DNA of 64,000 bases from Dendrobium chrysotoxum (taxonomy: Eukaryota > Streptophyta > Magnoliopsida > Asparagales > Orchidaceae), in the NCBI GenBank assembly GCA_019925795.1, contig CM034312.1, forward strand, positions 75,333,528 through 75,397,527, read 5' to 3'. The position numbers and the translations under genes are program-made. The notes beneath the pieces are model-generated. The model was not told the origin of the DNA. It did not search any database and saw nothing but the letters and a program-made list of their open reading frames with translations. This document shows positions 23,701-36,900 of this stretch, piece by piece (the stretch's first letter is position 1; every line of letters starts with the position of its first letter).

Positions 23701-26700
23701 AAGATGTGTTAGGAGTCAGGTGAGTCGCTCTGCACCTTCATCGTGAGATTTTACAGTGAGATTTTAGATGGAGATGCTTGAGGTAAAGCACAGTTGCTGC
23801 CACATTGTGTTTCTAATCACAAATAATGAATCGGTATGAACCCTTACTCGTTGGATTGAAGTTCTTTGTAGGAATAGATGCCACACAGCTAGTGGCCTTT
23901 TTAGATTCACAGTTGATGGTAAGTCAAACTACCAGTACGAGGTATGAGACGAAGTATTGCTTAAATATCTCTTTAAGGTGAAGGCATAAATTAATATATT
24001 TGCATATTTCAGAATAATATACATTCTCAGGGAATAAAACTAGCTCGCCAACCTGCTCTCAAAGCAGAGCAACTTGGATAAGCATCCACTTTTGAGGATT
24101 AAAAGACCTAGATTAGAAGAAGAGGAAGACATGGAGTTGGAGATTGACCACCCGACAAGCTAGATGGACCTAGTTTTGGATAGGGCTATTTAAGATAAAG
24201 GAAGCACAATGTCTAATAATTAGAAGTGTGCTATTCAGGTATCAAAGAAGATGAAAAGGAGACCAAGCTTAAGAAGATACACTCTGGTGAGTGTGGAAGC
24301 CATTTAGTAGAAAGAACACTTGCCCATCAAATTCTGAGATAAGAATATTTTGGGCCTACTTTATGAAATGATGCAGAAGAATCCTTAAGAAAATATTCAC
24401 AATGCTAGAAATTTACCACCACAATTGCAATTATCCCATAAGTTCTAGTCAATCAGCAATCCCCGGGCCATTCGCTGTGTGTGTGGGGTTTGGACCTCCT
24501 CTGTCCATTCCAACAGTCGAGTGGATAGAGGAAGTTTATCCCAACATTGGTGGATTATTTCTCCAAATAGATCGAAGTAAAGGCACTCGCTAAGACTACG
24601 GTCGAGATCGTTAGAAATTTTCTATGATTTTATATTATTTGTAGGTGTGGGCTATCTTTGATAATAAAAACAAATAATGTATGACAATTTACAGATAAAA
24701 AATCAAGAACTTTGTTAGTTGCAAGGCATTCGCCTTAAGTTCGACTAAGTTCACCACCCAAAAACTAATGGATAGGTTGAGGTGGCAAATAAGCAAATAC
24801 TTAATCTCCTTAGAAAAGATGTGGAATGAGCTAAATGCAAATGGATGAAGTTCTTACCTTAGTCTTGTGGGAACTGAGGACCAATCTATCCTCGAAGATG
24901 GATCAGACACATTTCTCACTCTTGCATGGCACCAAGGCATTACTCCTAGTAGGATTTGAATTGCACATTCAACGAGTGGTAACAATCGTTAGCTTCAATG
25001 AATATGAGCTCGGTGAGTGGGAAGATAGGAACCAAGAAGGCTTAGAAATAGCTGCATATCTCTTGGAGAAACTCAGAGCACAAGTTGCCCTTAGACAGAA
25101 AGTAGTAAAGGGGAGAACGACCATGTGCTATATATCACCAATGTCAAGGACAAGTCTTTCCATTACGGCGACTTAATTCTTAAGAATGTGGATGTTGCCA
25201 GTTAGTGCTGGGCAAGCTTGGATCTATTTGGGATGGCCCATATATCATCAATAAACTGGTCGGCTCTTGAGCTTATCTGTTGCAAATTTACATGGGTAAG
25301 GGGAGGTGAAGGACTTAGAGCCTATGACCTAATGATCTATTATCCTCAAGGGAAATCTCTGTACTCATACATATATGTAATCAATCTTAAGGAACGTTTT
25401 ATTCCCTTTTGAACACTTGTGCTTTTAAATCCATTGTATGAGCGAGTCTATTATTGAGGCAAGTATGAAATATGATCAATAAATATGATAAAAACAATAT
25501 TTGAAGAACTCACCCCTGCATATTCTAACATTCATGGAACTCTTGCATGCGAGGCAGGTGTCTTATCAGCAACATAATGAATATGAATGATCTTCACTTA
25601 TCGTATCGAGAGCCAGTCAACTCCTTGTTCACAACAAGTATGAAGAAACTAGAATTTAACAAACTAGTATGAGCAACTCGACTTTTGTAACATAAAAGTC
25701 TCGATTGATTGTGGCAGTGGCCTGTTGAGCCCCTATGTAGGTTCAAGTATGTAAGTGATTCAGGATACTCCCTGTATGTAAGTGGAAGCTCTCGAGCATA
25801 AAGATTCGTTGGAGATGCAAGGCCCCTAGGAGATGGAAAGTCTTCACTTTGGTGAGGTCACCTCCCTATTCCAAGACGAGTCACATTGACAAGTAATGTA
25901 TAAATTATGGGTAATTACAAGCCCATCCCGTTATATTAGCCGACCAAGAGGAAATAAAAAAGAATAATATCTTAATAAGAATCATAGATCAACCTTACAC
26001 ACTCTACTAACTTGCCTTTACATTTTCTAATTTTCAAGATAAAATGGAGGAAAACATGCCAAGCATGTTAAAGGTGACCTGTTAGTCTCATTTGCATAGC
26101 ATTGAAAAGTGACTCACTTCTTTGTGATGAGATTTGCAATGAGTAGTGTAGGAGTCTCTCCAGTTGTTGAGTTTGGATGGTTACCCCTATGAAGACCTAA
26201 GGGTTTAGCACTATCTCATTGTCATAGGGGGAGGCTCCTTGGCCTCGCTACCACTGTTGCCTTCACGATCTCATTTGAATCGGCAGGAGGATTCACCATG
26301 CGAAGAGGAATTGCCTTCACAATAGTGGCACTGTAGGACCCTACAATAACATCTTAAGATCTAAATTTAAAAAAATATTAATTTTTTTATCTCTTAATTA
26401 ATTTTCTAAAGTCACTAAAAATCTATCATTTTAAATAAATCTAATAAAAGCAATTATAAATCATATACATTAAAACATTTATATATTCATTCCTTCACAA
26501 TGCAATGTACAATAGCTAGGAGATTTCAATAATATCAATCTATTCTTTTTAAAGCTCCAGACTACATAAGAATAAAACAAAACATAGAAATAAAAGAAAA
26601 CCTAAAAACACTGATCAGTCTCACTCTCGAGAATCCTGACCCCTTCCCAGATCTGAAAGCAATAAAAATTATATAATGAGCTTACAAAATCATCAAGTAA

Positions 26701-29700
26701 CCAAAACTTATCACTACCTTCAATCCAAGGCAAAAGATTCAATATGCTTACTCTAGTTCTAATCAATATTAATCATCAATTAATATGCATAATAGGAAAT
26801 ATCCATGTTGACCTCTGATATAAAAAAATATAGAAAAAAAGAGAGAAAGCTAAAATGATTACCTGCTCCCGAATCGCTGCTTCCCATCCTATATCTCTGT
26901 CGAAATCCTATTCAAATCCCGCTCAGCTCTGCAAAACAGCGTCGAATGGTCGCATCATGCCTGCATGCGAAGCCCTGCTCTCCATCGCACCTCATGTTTG
27001 CGTCGTTAAAATGACTCCTCGCGCTTCTTCCCATTCTCCTTCTCGCTATATGATCTCCACACACAAAAGCTTCAACCCACTCATTGCTTCCAACTTCCAA
27101 AGCCGCAGGTCCTCCGACTCCTTCCTTCTCCCATTCAAACCCTCCACCCAACTCTAGATCTCACGCAAGCCACCGACCTACCTGAATCCCCTCTCTGTTT
27201 TAGTCAATCTCCTCACCACAGCAGTTGTGCCTTCGATCTCACGTAAGGAAGCTGAGCTTCATCCGTCCAGACCCACGCCTTCCTCTTTCATCCGACCTTT
27301 CCTTCCCATAAGCCGACCCCCTTCGCCTCATCCCTTTTGTCGATCGGCTCCATTCATCACTAAACCTAGTCACGTGAGCCTTCTCCTCCATCGCCTCCGA
27401 TCTTCTCTGCCGCTACACCAACCGAATCTCTCACATCTTGCAGCTGGAGATCCCGCCAACCTCACGACCTCCAAACCTGCCAACTCTTGCTCGTGCTCCA
27501 AACTTGACTTTGCAAATCCCCACCTACAGCCGCAAAACTCAAATCCCTAACTCGATCTTCTGCCTCAATCCCCTCACCCGAAGCTTTCCATCCATCTTAT
27601 TAAGCTCACATAGTCGACATCTTCTCCATACCCAACCTTAGGTATATGTTTTAATTACATTTTAGTTATTAAATACTATTATTATAATTAGTATATTTAG
27701 TTTGTTTAGTGTTTAGAGTATTTAGTATTATTACTTATTTAGTGTGTGTGGTGAAAGGAAAATTCAAAAAGAAAATGAGAAAAAAAAGAAGAAAAAAAAG
27801 AAGAAAAAAAAGAGGAGAAAAATACAAAAAAAGATTGAGAAAAGAAAATTCGGAAAAAAAAAAGAAAAGAGAAAAGAAAGAGAAGAAAAAAAGAGAGAGA
27901 AAGGAAAGTTTCAAAAAAATAAAAAAGAGAGGGAGAAAGATCTTTTTATGATTTCATCAACCCCGTCGTCGTCATTGCGCAGGTATAACCTTTCGATCCC
28001 TAAAATTCCGAGAGCCCATTTTCGACGTTCGCGGCGCACTGAAAAACCGCCTATACACACTTTTATTAGCTTGGTGGGATGGGACTCCGGTGCGGCGCCT
28101 ACGACGAGGCGAGTTATCACCTAAAGTCCCATTTCGGCGTTTGCAGCGCAACGAAAAATCGCCTATACATGCTTTTATTAGCGTGGTAGGATAGGAATCC
28201 AGTGTGGCGCCTATGACGAAGCGTGTTTACTTATAAGTACTCTCGAGAAGGGAAAAGCCAACTGTCTTGTAAAATAAGTACCATCGAAGACCCCATACAC
28301 GCCTTTATTGGCGTGGTGGGAATGAAGACTACGACCGTGATGTCTACGGACACGTACCATATACACTTTTATTAGCGTGGTTGGAAGGCCCATACTCCTG
28401 TAGTTTCCCCAAAACATGGGAGATGCCGGGAGGCTACCGAAATTCAGAGTAAATACAGGGGACCTGGGTCTGAATTGAATGCAAAGAACTCAAACTTTCA
28501 GACTTTTGAACTTTTGAACAATAGTGAACTGAACTGAATGGGACTTGAACCAAATAACCAAACTCGAACTTGAATTTGAACATAACGAATAGTCAATAAA
28601 GAACTTGATTTGAATGAGGACACAAAGAATTCAAATGAACCATGAAGGGATTTAAGCTTGAGTGGATTGCAAGGAATGAACTCTATGTCAAACAAAGAAC
28701 CAGAGTTTAATTTGACATGCGTACAATGAAATGAAAAGATTCAAGAGGCTGAATAATAGTCTGAAATATTCAGATTAATATCAATGAATGAGTAACAAGT
28801 ATCCATATATCATAACGAGCAATATGTATACTACTAATCATTTTTAAAGACACCTAATGACTTCCAGTATACATAACGGGTCCAAGCTAAATGCAAAAGA
28901 ATATATGCAAAACTTGTGATGAGTAAAGGAACTACAAATGCCATTTACTCATAAATGATAAGGGAAACTCATGCAATTGATTAATTTGAGACAATTGCAT
29001 TGGCTACGAGGGCATGTATTGGATAAAATTTCAACTATAGTTTGCTTAAGGACTCTATGAGCAATGACATAAAATCTCCGAAGAGTCTATCAAGAGTTAC
29101 CATGACGAATGGAATGCAAATACCAACAAACAACAGTCACCTATGAATAATGAGCAACTACAAGCAATGACCTGTGATAAATAAGATCCCTGCATCTCAC
29201 TCACCAGTAGCAAGTAATATGAACTTGATGAGTAAGGACAGTTGCAATGGGGGATATTCATGAATGAGGCCTGAAAGATATATGGATGAATGTAGTGGCG
29301 TCTCCACCATCAGCAACAATTCAACATACAAGCAAATGAAAATCCACAAGTAATGAAAACTGAAAGAGATATGCAGTCGATTGAAAGTAAATATTAATGA
29401 TGCAAGTTCATCATACAAGCTACAAATTATTTTCAGGAAAGACGCACGACTGGTGCAATGATTCAACATCCAGAATTACATCAATAAAGGAAATCAATGC
29501 ATAGTGAGCATAATGAATTGATGACTAAGACATGTTGAACAGGTTTGTGGGCTCCGAAAATTCGACCCCGGCCTCCGCCCGACTTTTGTTTTCTTCGAGG
29601 GGGGAGTTTTAACGGATTTAAGTTCCGGGGTAAATTTTGGAAGGCAGATGGGTTTGTAGATAAGACACTACCCAGAGATTTCGCCCTCATTTTACGAGGA

Positions 29701-32700
29701 CTTTATGATCTGAGTTCTGGTTTCCTATAGGCGCAAGCCCCTATAGTTAATTACCCCTCCCGATAACGAGAGAGAACTTTCGATTAAGGCTAGTCGTCAA
29801 TCAGATACGTAGAAATACGTGGATCTGGCATATAATAGCAGCATGGGTTTAGGGTTTGAAAGTTTGAAGATTTTAATACTTAAGATAGAAATTTTCACCA
29901 TCTTGCACTTAAAGCGGATGGTGGGGGAATGGATGATAGATCCGATCAAGATCCCATGGTTCCGTCATCCCGGGCCATCGTGATCCCTGGTCTACTTAGT
30001 CAGAGGAGGTAGTCGACCCAACCTGACAGAAGGATCCTTGTCGGCAGCCATGGGTTGCTTCGTCCAAGGGTACCTTGTAGACCTGGGTTGAATATTTGCC
30101 TAAGGGGACAAATTTGAATCTACCTTAGCTAACAGAGGGCTTTGTGCCCTATCGATCATATCCTATTGATTCATATCTCAAGGATTTAATGTCATTGGGG
30201 AGCATACGGGCTCTGGCCATAACCATAATATAATGGTGCCATTTGGCGGCAACCACCTAGTTCAGAGGGCCCCGAGTCATAACCGTTTATCCTGCAGTGC
30301 CATTTGGCGGCGAAACTGCCGGTTAGAGGACTCGTACCACGTCCTTGCTGGCAGGAGATTATTTGAGAATGGATCCTAGTGATATTTTCGACCAGGCATT
30401 AGCTCTATGTGAGCTGAAGTAAATTTTGATTTGTCCACCTTGGCAAACTGTTGCGGAGGGTGGATGTATTTTGCTTTAAGTGTTTTGATAGTTGGATTTC
30501 AATTTTTAAATATCTCGAGTTGGAAAGATTTTTGGATTTTGGGATTTTTCAGAAGATTGAATTTTGTAGGGAATTTGGGATTTTGGGTTTTGATGGGTAT
30601 TTGGATGGCACTTGAAAATATTTGGAATAGACCCCTCCGGTTGATATTTGCATTCAACACGGCCATCATCGGGGTGACCTTGAAGTCACTTGAAAATTAT
30701 CTGGATTTTGTGAAAATTTAAGGATATTTGAAATGGCTGAAGTTAACCCCTCCGGTTGAGATCTTCTATCAACACGGACATCATCGGGGTAGAATGGGGT
30801 CATTTATATTTATGGGTTGAACCTTGTCGACTCTATCGGGCTATCGATAGAGGATCGGGTTTCACAGGCTTTACGCCTTTGTAAGCGAATTCTCTTGATT
30901 ATAGGCCTTGAAGGCCTAATATGAACGTATAAAATAAATATCTCGGTCGATCTCGCGACCACATATTTATTTAATGGTTCGAGCCGTGTCGACTCCTATC
31001 TACCCGTATAGGAGGATCGGGCTCGAATTGGAATTCACTTATTGACCCGCGCAGCATCCCTAGACGTCACGTGTGTACCAATAACACGCTCGCCGGGGCC
31101 CATGCGGGTTTTTGGTTGTATTTACCCCCTTTTAGTATACCTATGTGTATACAAATTAAAGTGCACAGTATTCTTGGAATATTTGTAAACGCCTTCTGTC
31201 CGCTTGCATGAATATTGCGGATCCGGTGGCGTGGCTTCATATGACCTCCACAACTGTTGCTGGTAGGAAGGTAGATGTTTTCATTCATAGGTTGGAATTG
31301 ACTTTAGGATACTGCATTTACTGAAGTTTTTCTGCATCTACCCATGAGTGACATGTTTTACATACATCTATACTCGTAAAGAGATTGTATGTATTGCAGA
31401 TCTTCATTTACAAGTATTTGAATTGACTATGGACCTCATGTATATATCCACAGATGACATGTTGCATATATGACTTGTTTTCTCATAGCGCCTGGTGCTT
31501 CTGTCTGTTATATTCCACCTATCTTTATTTGCTGAGGATCGATACATTTAAGTGTCATAGACTGGTTATTGATCGTAGGGACAGTCCAACGCCCATTGTA
31601 TATTGTTTGTTGACCATCCATAAGCATACTAATATGCATAACAAGTCTCCTACGACCGCCTACAAATATTCATCATAAATCTTCTAGCGTTGCAAGCATC
31701 TATGTTCATTACAATTCACCTGAGGTTGCTTGTGTAGTTATATGTGCTTGTTCACATGTTGACGCTACCTACAGGGCATTGTTGCATCCATTGCATGACT
31801 CTTGGATTCACTTGTATGTTGGTAAAAGATTTCATTGTTTGTAGAGGTTACTATGCATTCTTCCACGAGTGGATTGACACTAATTGTAGGAATGTCACAA
31901 TATTCATCATATATTACAATGAACCTTTTGGCAAAAGATCACATTGTTTGTGAAGATTGTTGTGTCTTTTGCAAATGTCACATGTATTAGCTAACGAGTC
32001 GTTAGGTCCTTTATTGACTTTGAACATAGCTTGGTTCTTGTGTGGTGGCTCTCCTTATTGATATTTGAATGTTGATTGACATGATGCTCGTCTGACATTT
32101 TAATGAGGTTCCTTGCTGTTGATTATAGACATATCATTGCATTCTCCGTTCAATCTTACATGCCATTCATTTGATGTTCAAATTGTAATTCAATTCCTTA
32201 TCATTTGTTCAAAGTGCAAGCTCAAATCATCAGAGTTCAGCTCTAGTCCAGAGCATGAGTTCAAGTTCTTGTTTAATGTCAAAATACAAGTCCAAGTCCC
32301 CTATAGCCTTACAAGTTCAATTGCTTGCTTGATGTTGTATAGTTCAAGTCTTGTATGTCCACAAGTGCAAGTCCAAAATTGAATCCAAGTGTTCAAGTCA
32401 TGTTGGCTTAGTGTTCAAGTTTGAGTCAAAATTCTTTGCATTTGTCCTTTATCATTTGCTTAGGTTTGAACTTAATTTGATTTCAATTTTCATTATTCGC
32501 TAAAGTTCAAGTCCCATTTTTGTTCAAGTTCTCAAAATCTTCAAATGAAATTTTGGCAGCCTCCAGGCGTCTCCCCCGTTTAGGGGAAAAATCAAGAGGC
32601 TGCCTTCCCCTCCACGCGACGTGCGCGCTTCAGGTAGATGTCTGTAGACACCACGGCAGCAAATTTTCTTCAATCTCCGCCCGCTACATGAGCGTTTAGG

Positions 32701-33868
32701 GGTCTTGGGCACCTGTTGCAAAGAAACACAGAAATTTCCTCACATGTGGGTACTTAATTTTTTTGTTCCCCCTCACGCTACATGAGCGGTCCGGGGATTA
32801 CCCGTCTCGTCGTTGGCGCCGCACCGGTTTCCCACCCTACTATACTACGTGAGCGCGTAGGGGGTTTGCCGGCCCGTCGCAGGCGTCGAGGGCGGGGTTT
32901 AAGGTGATTGCCCGCCTCGTCGTAGGCGTCGCGCTAGCTTCCCTCCCTACTACGCTACGTGAGCGCGTAGGGGGTTTGCCAACTCGCCGCCAACAACGAG
33001 GACAGGAATCTGAGTTAGGGATCATACCTTTGCAAGCGTCGGTCCGGCGGTGGAGGCTTGTGGAACGAGGCAAGAGAGGGAGGCATTACACTTTTTTTTA
33101 TAATTAATTAGAACTAATTATAATTATTTATAATTAAATATTATTAAAAAAAATTAATCATAATTAGATTTAATTAATCATAACTAATATATGACTAATT
33201 AATAATTAATTATAATTAAAAAATAATTAATCATAATCAAATTTAATTAATTATGATTAATTAATAACTAATAATAATTTGACATGATTAATTATAATTA
33301 ATTTAACTAATTTATAACTAATTTATTAATTAATAATATTTGATTATAACTAAAAATAATTAGTTTTAATTAAATTCAATTAATAATCAAATCATACACG
33401 ATAATGCAACACTTAAGCAGGATTTATGATGGATTTGAGCTAAATCCTATCGACACAGAGTTAACAGAGAGTTTAACTCTCTGTTTCAAAGAGTTCAGAG
33501 AGTTAAACTCTCTGTTTCAAATAGCTTGGCCGAAGAAGCACGTGAAAGGGAGGAGTTACCTTCACAGTTAATGAATTCCCGTCGTTGCCTCCAATCAAAT
33601 ATTATAACCTCCGATTTGGCAGGAAATGTCGCCAAAGGAGGTTCGGCCAGTTTGGCGTCGATCTAGGGCAAGGAGGTCGAGAGATTGAGGAAGGAGGATC
33701 GGCGGGATTTGGTCGCAGGAGCAATAGTCGGCGGGAGGTATGCGAATGGCTTAATGGAAAGAGGAGCTCGGCTATGTGGTTGGGCTCGGGACAGGCAGGG
33801 GCGACGGGATGGAGAAGGTCGTCGAGTCTGCTGGCTTCGACGTCGGGGCTTGCGAGTGAGGCAAGAAA

Positions 33869-33913
<45 letters not shown>

Positions 33914-36900
33914 GGCTTGTGGAAGGAATCGACGGACAGGGGTCGGAAGTCGGAGCTTCTGGTGGTCGCCTGGAGTTCGATTGAGGTCGGATAGAGCTCG
34001 CCTATGGAGGCTGCGATCGGCTGCTAGGTTGGAGATCGGGAGGAAGGTGTCCGATCGTGGGTTGAGTGGGGCTTTTGCGTTGGTTTTGCGACAGAGAGCG
34101 AAGGAGCCGAGAGCTTCTTGCGTGCGATGGATGAGTAAAGACTCCATTCTCTCCGGTATTTAACGACCTGTATGGATGTCTGACCGAGGCGAGCTCGCAA
34201 GATTTACGGGAAGTGATGCGAACGGTGCCGAATTGGCGCATTTTCAGCAGGGTTCGAGGATCCGACGGATACAAGGTATGTTTACAGGATTTTAACTTCC
34301 TCTGCTTTTTTTGTTTCTTTATACGTGGGTTAACAAGGCTTTAAGCAAATACAATTTGCAAGTGATCATCAACATTTGACTCTACGCAAGCATATAAAAT
34401 CCTTGGCGCACTTTATGAACCACTTATGGAAAGCAATAGTTGAAGCACAATATTCATGTCAAGCATGCAATAAAAATCACAGTCTCCTTGTGACATTAAA
34501 TTGCAAGCGATATTGGTTCGCTGCAAAGAACACATACATTGCCTGCAGACAATGATAAAAGACTCCTCATGCATATGGCCACTTGCTTGCATATTAAAGT
34601 AAAACAAAAGAAATACTTGCAAGTGATAGTAGATGATTTATCACATGTGCAACGGTAACGAATGCAAATATCTATTGACAATAATGAAAGACTTGTTATA
34701 TGCATATCGACATGCTTACAAGTGTCAATCAACAGTGGGTTATGGGTGTTACAACACTCCCACAACCAACTACCGTTCATAGTCAGCAAATATGTCAGTC
34801 TATTGCAAGTAAAAGAGGAACAATACGCAGCAAATACAAATACCTACGAGCTGTTATAGGAAGATCCACTGCACATACTAGATGTTGCCTCGAGTTGTCG
34901 TAGAAGATCTATTGTATGCACAGTATGTCAACCATAAACAAAATGAAGAATAACTACAGCAAAAACAAATGCCTGCAGCCGGCGCTAGAACATTTGTATG
35001 TAAAGCAATGACCATGAACAAAGGCATCATGCGAATGCAATTATCTACGAATAATTAGCAGGAGATTCGTTAGTGCACTACAATCCACCTATAGAAAGCA
35101 ACAAGTAGTGCACGAAAGTCTACCTGTATGAAACGAAAAAATGACCATAGCATGACGCAACGCCACCGGATCTGCAACATCCATGCAAGCAGAGAGAAGG
35201 CGCATATGAGCTTCCAAATAGAATGCTGCATTGACACGATGGTTACCCGCATAATTGATCAACGTCAAATATTCCAAAAATGCCCCCATAAACCCTGATG
35301 ATAGCAAAGTAGACAGTCGGCAAGGTTCAATTAACGAAATAAAATGGCCCCATAAACCTCGATGATGGCCGTGTTGAATACAAATCTCAATCGGAGGGAT
35401 TAATTTCAATATTTTCAAAACACCACTCAAATACTCATGAAAATCCAAAAATATTTAAAATTAAAATTTAAGCATCAAATGCTTAAAGCAAAGTCCATCC
35501 ACCCTCCGCAATAGTTTGCAGAGGTGGACAAATTCAAATATTAGCTTCAGCTCACAAAGAGCTAATCTCTGGTCGAGAATATCATTATGATTCATTCTCA
35601 AATAGTCTCCTGCTAGTAAGGACGTGGCATGTGTCCTCTAACCGGCAATTTTGCCGTCAAATGACACCGCAGGTAAACGGTTATGATCGGGGCCCTCTGA
35701 ACCGGATGGTTCGCCGCCAAATGGCACAACTAAATTACGGTTATGGCCAGAGTACGTATGCTCCCCAATGGCACTAAATCCTTGAGATATGAATCAATAT
35801 GATATAATCAATAGGGCGCAAAGCTCTCTGTTAGCTAAGGTGGATTCAAATTTATCCCCTTAGACAAATACCCACTCTAGGTCTACAAGATACCCTTGGA
35901 CGAAGCAACCCATGGCTGCCGACAAGGATCCTTCTGTCAAGTTGGGTCGACTACCTCCTCTGACTAAGTAGCCTAGGAATCACGACGACCCGGGATGACG
36001 TGGTCCATCCATGGGATCTTTGATCGGATCCATCATCCATTCCCCTACCATTCGCTTTAAGTGTAAGATGGTAAGTTTCCAATTTTAAATATTAAATTTT
36101 CCTAAGCCCATGTTGCTACTATATGCCAGTTAACACGTATTTCTATATATCTGATCGATGACTATCCTTAATCGAAAGTTCTTTCTCGTTATTGGGAGGG
36201 GTAATTAACTATAGAGGCTTGCGTCTATCGTAAACCAGAACTCAGATCATAAAGTCCTCGTAAAATGAGGGTGAAATCTCTGGGTAGTGTCTTATCTATA
36301 ATCCCAATCTGCCTTCCCAAAATTTATCTCGAAACTTAATCAGTTAAAACTCCCCCAAAAGAAAAAGGGGAGGCCGGGGAGCGAATTTTTGGAGCCTACA
36401 ATATAAAATTAAGAATAAAATCAATATGATCAATGAAGTCAAAAGAGATCTATCAAACTATAAGAAAATTGATAAAGACTATTAATTAATAGGCCATTTT
36501 AGTATGTTATGCTATGTTGTATCAATATCAATGCTAGTTCTAGCAATACAACTTCTGTTCTATTTATCAATCAGTTAAATGCATTATTATGTAAATGAAA
36601 TCATAAGTACAATTATGATGAGTAAGACAAGACACACAACTTTAATGTGGTGTTTTCATTCTTCAATTTATTATCTGTTATATCTATCAATCTGTCAAAC
36701 TTATATTATCATTCATTTATTTCTATTAATCTTTTATTTACACAGGTGACTTTCAATAATTATTTAAAAGTCAGCACCTATACTCGTCGGCATAATTTGG
36801 TCAATCCGTTACAGGCTACAACTTACACCACTAATTTTTTATTTAAAGGAAAGCCCGTCAGACCAATCTCTTATGCAGGATATTATGTTTTAAGTAAAAT

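Larger units (their letters stand above)
26331..36400. repeat. Large nested inverted-repeat complex (class unknown)
   Basis: Modules occur as: GC-rich (26855-27640), A-rich/110-bp tandem (27640-28440), AACTTGAA-rich (28440-28740), tail (28740-29530), core (29546-31310), tail (31320-32100), GTTCAAGTC-rich (32180-32540), 110-bp tandem (32540-33090), A/T-rich (33090-33400), GC-rich (33560-34280), tail (34300-35250), core (35250-36400). The left half is mirrored by the right half around the first core, and the second core is an inverted copy of the first. The two cores begin and end with TGTGGGCTCC (29546) and GGAGCCTACA (ending 36400). No transposase or RT was found inside. Confidence 0.7.

Noticed and set aside
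27709..28124. Lysine-rich ORFs of 80 and 126 codons
   Set aside because: They translate a long A-rich polypurine tract in two frames; this is low complexity, not a protein.
33585..34163. 192-codon ORF (and an antisense 181-codon ORF) in GC-rich DNA
   Set aside because: Both frames are open because of high GC and a CT microsatellite; the SLSLSL and RERERE peptides are repeats, no domain is visible, and the sequence belongs to the inverted-repeat complex.
29546..36400. Simple LTR retrotransposon with two LTRs
   Set aside because: The two cores are inverted relative to each other and no gag, RT or integrase lies between them; no target duplication was found.
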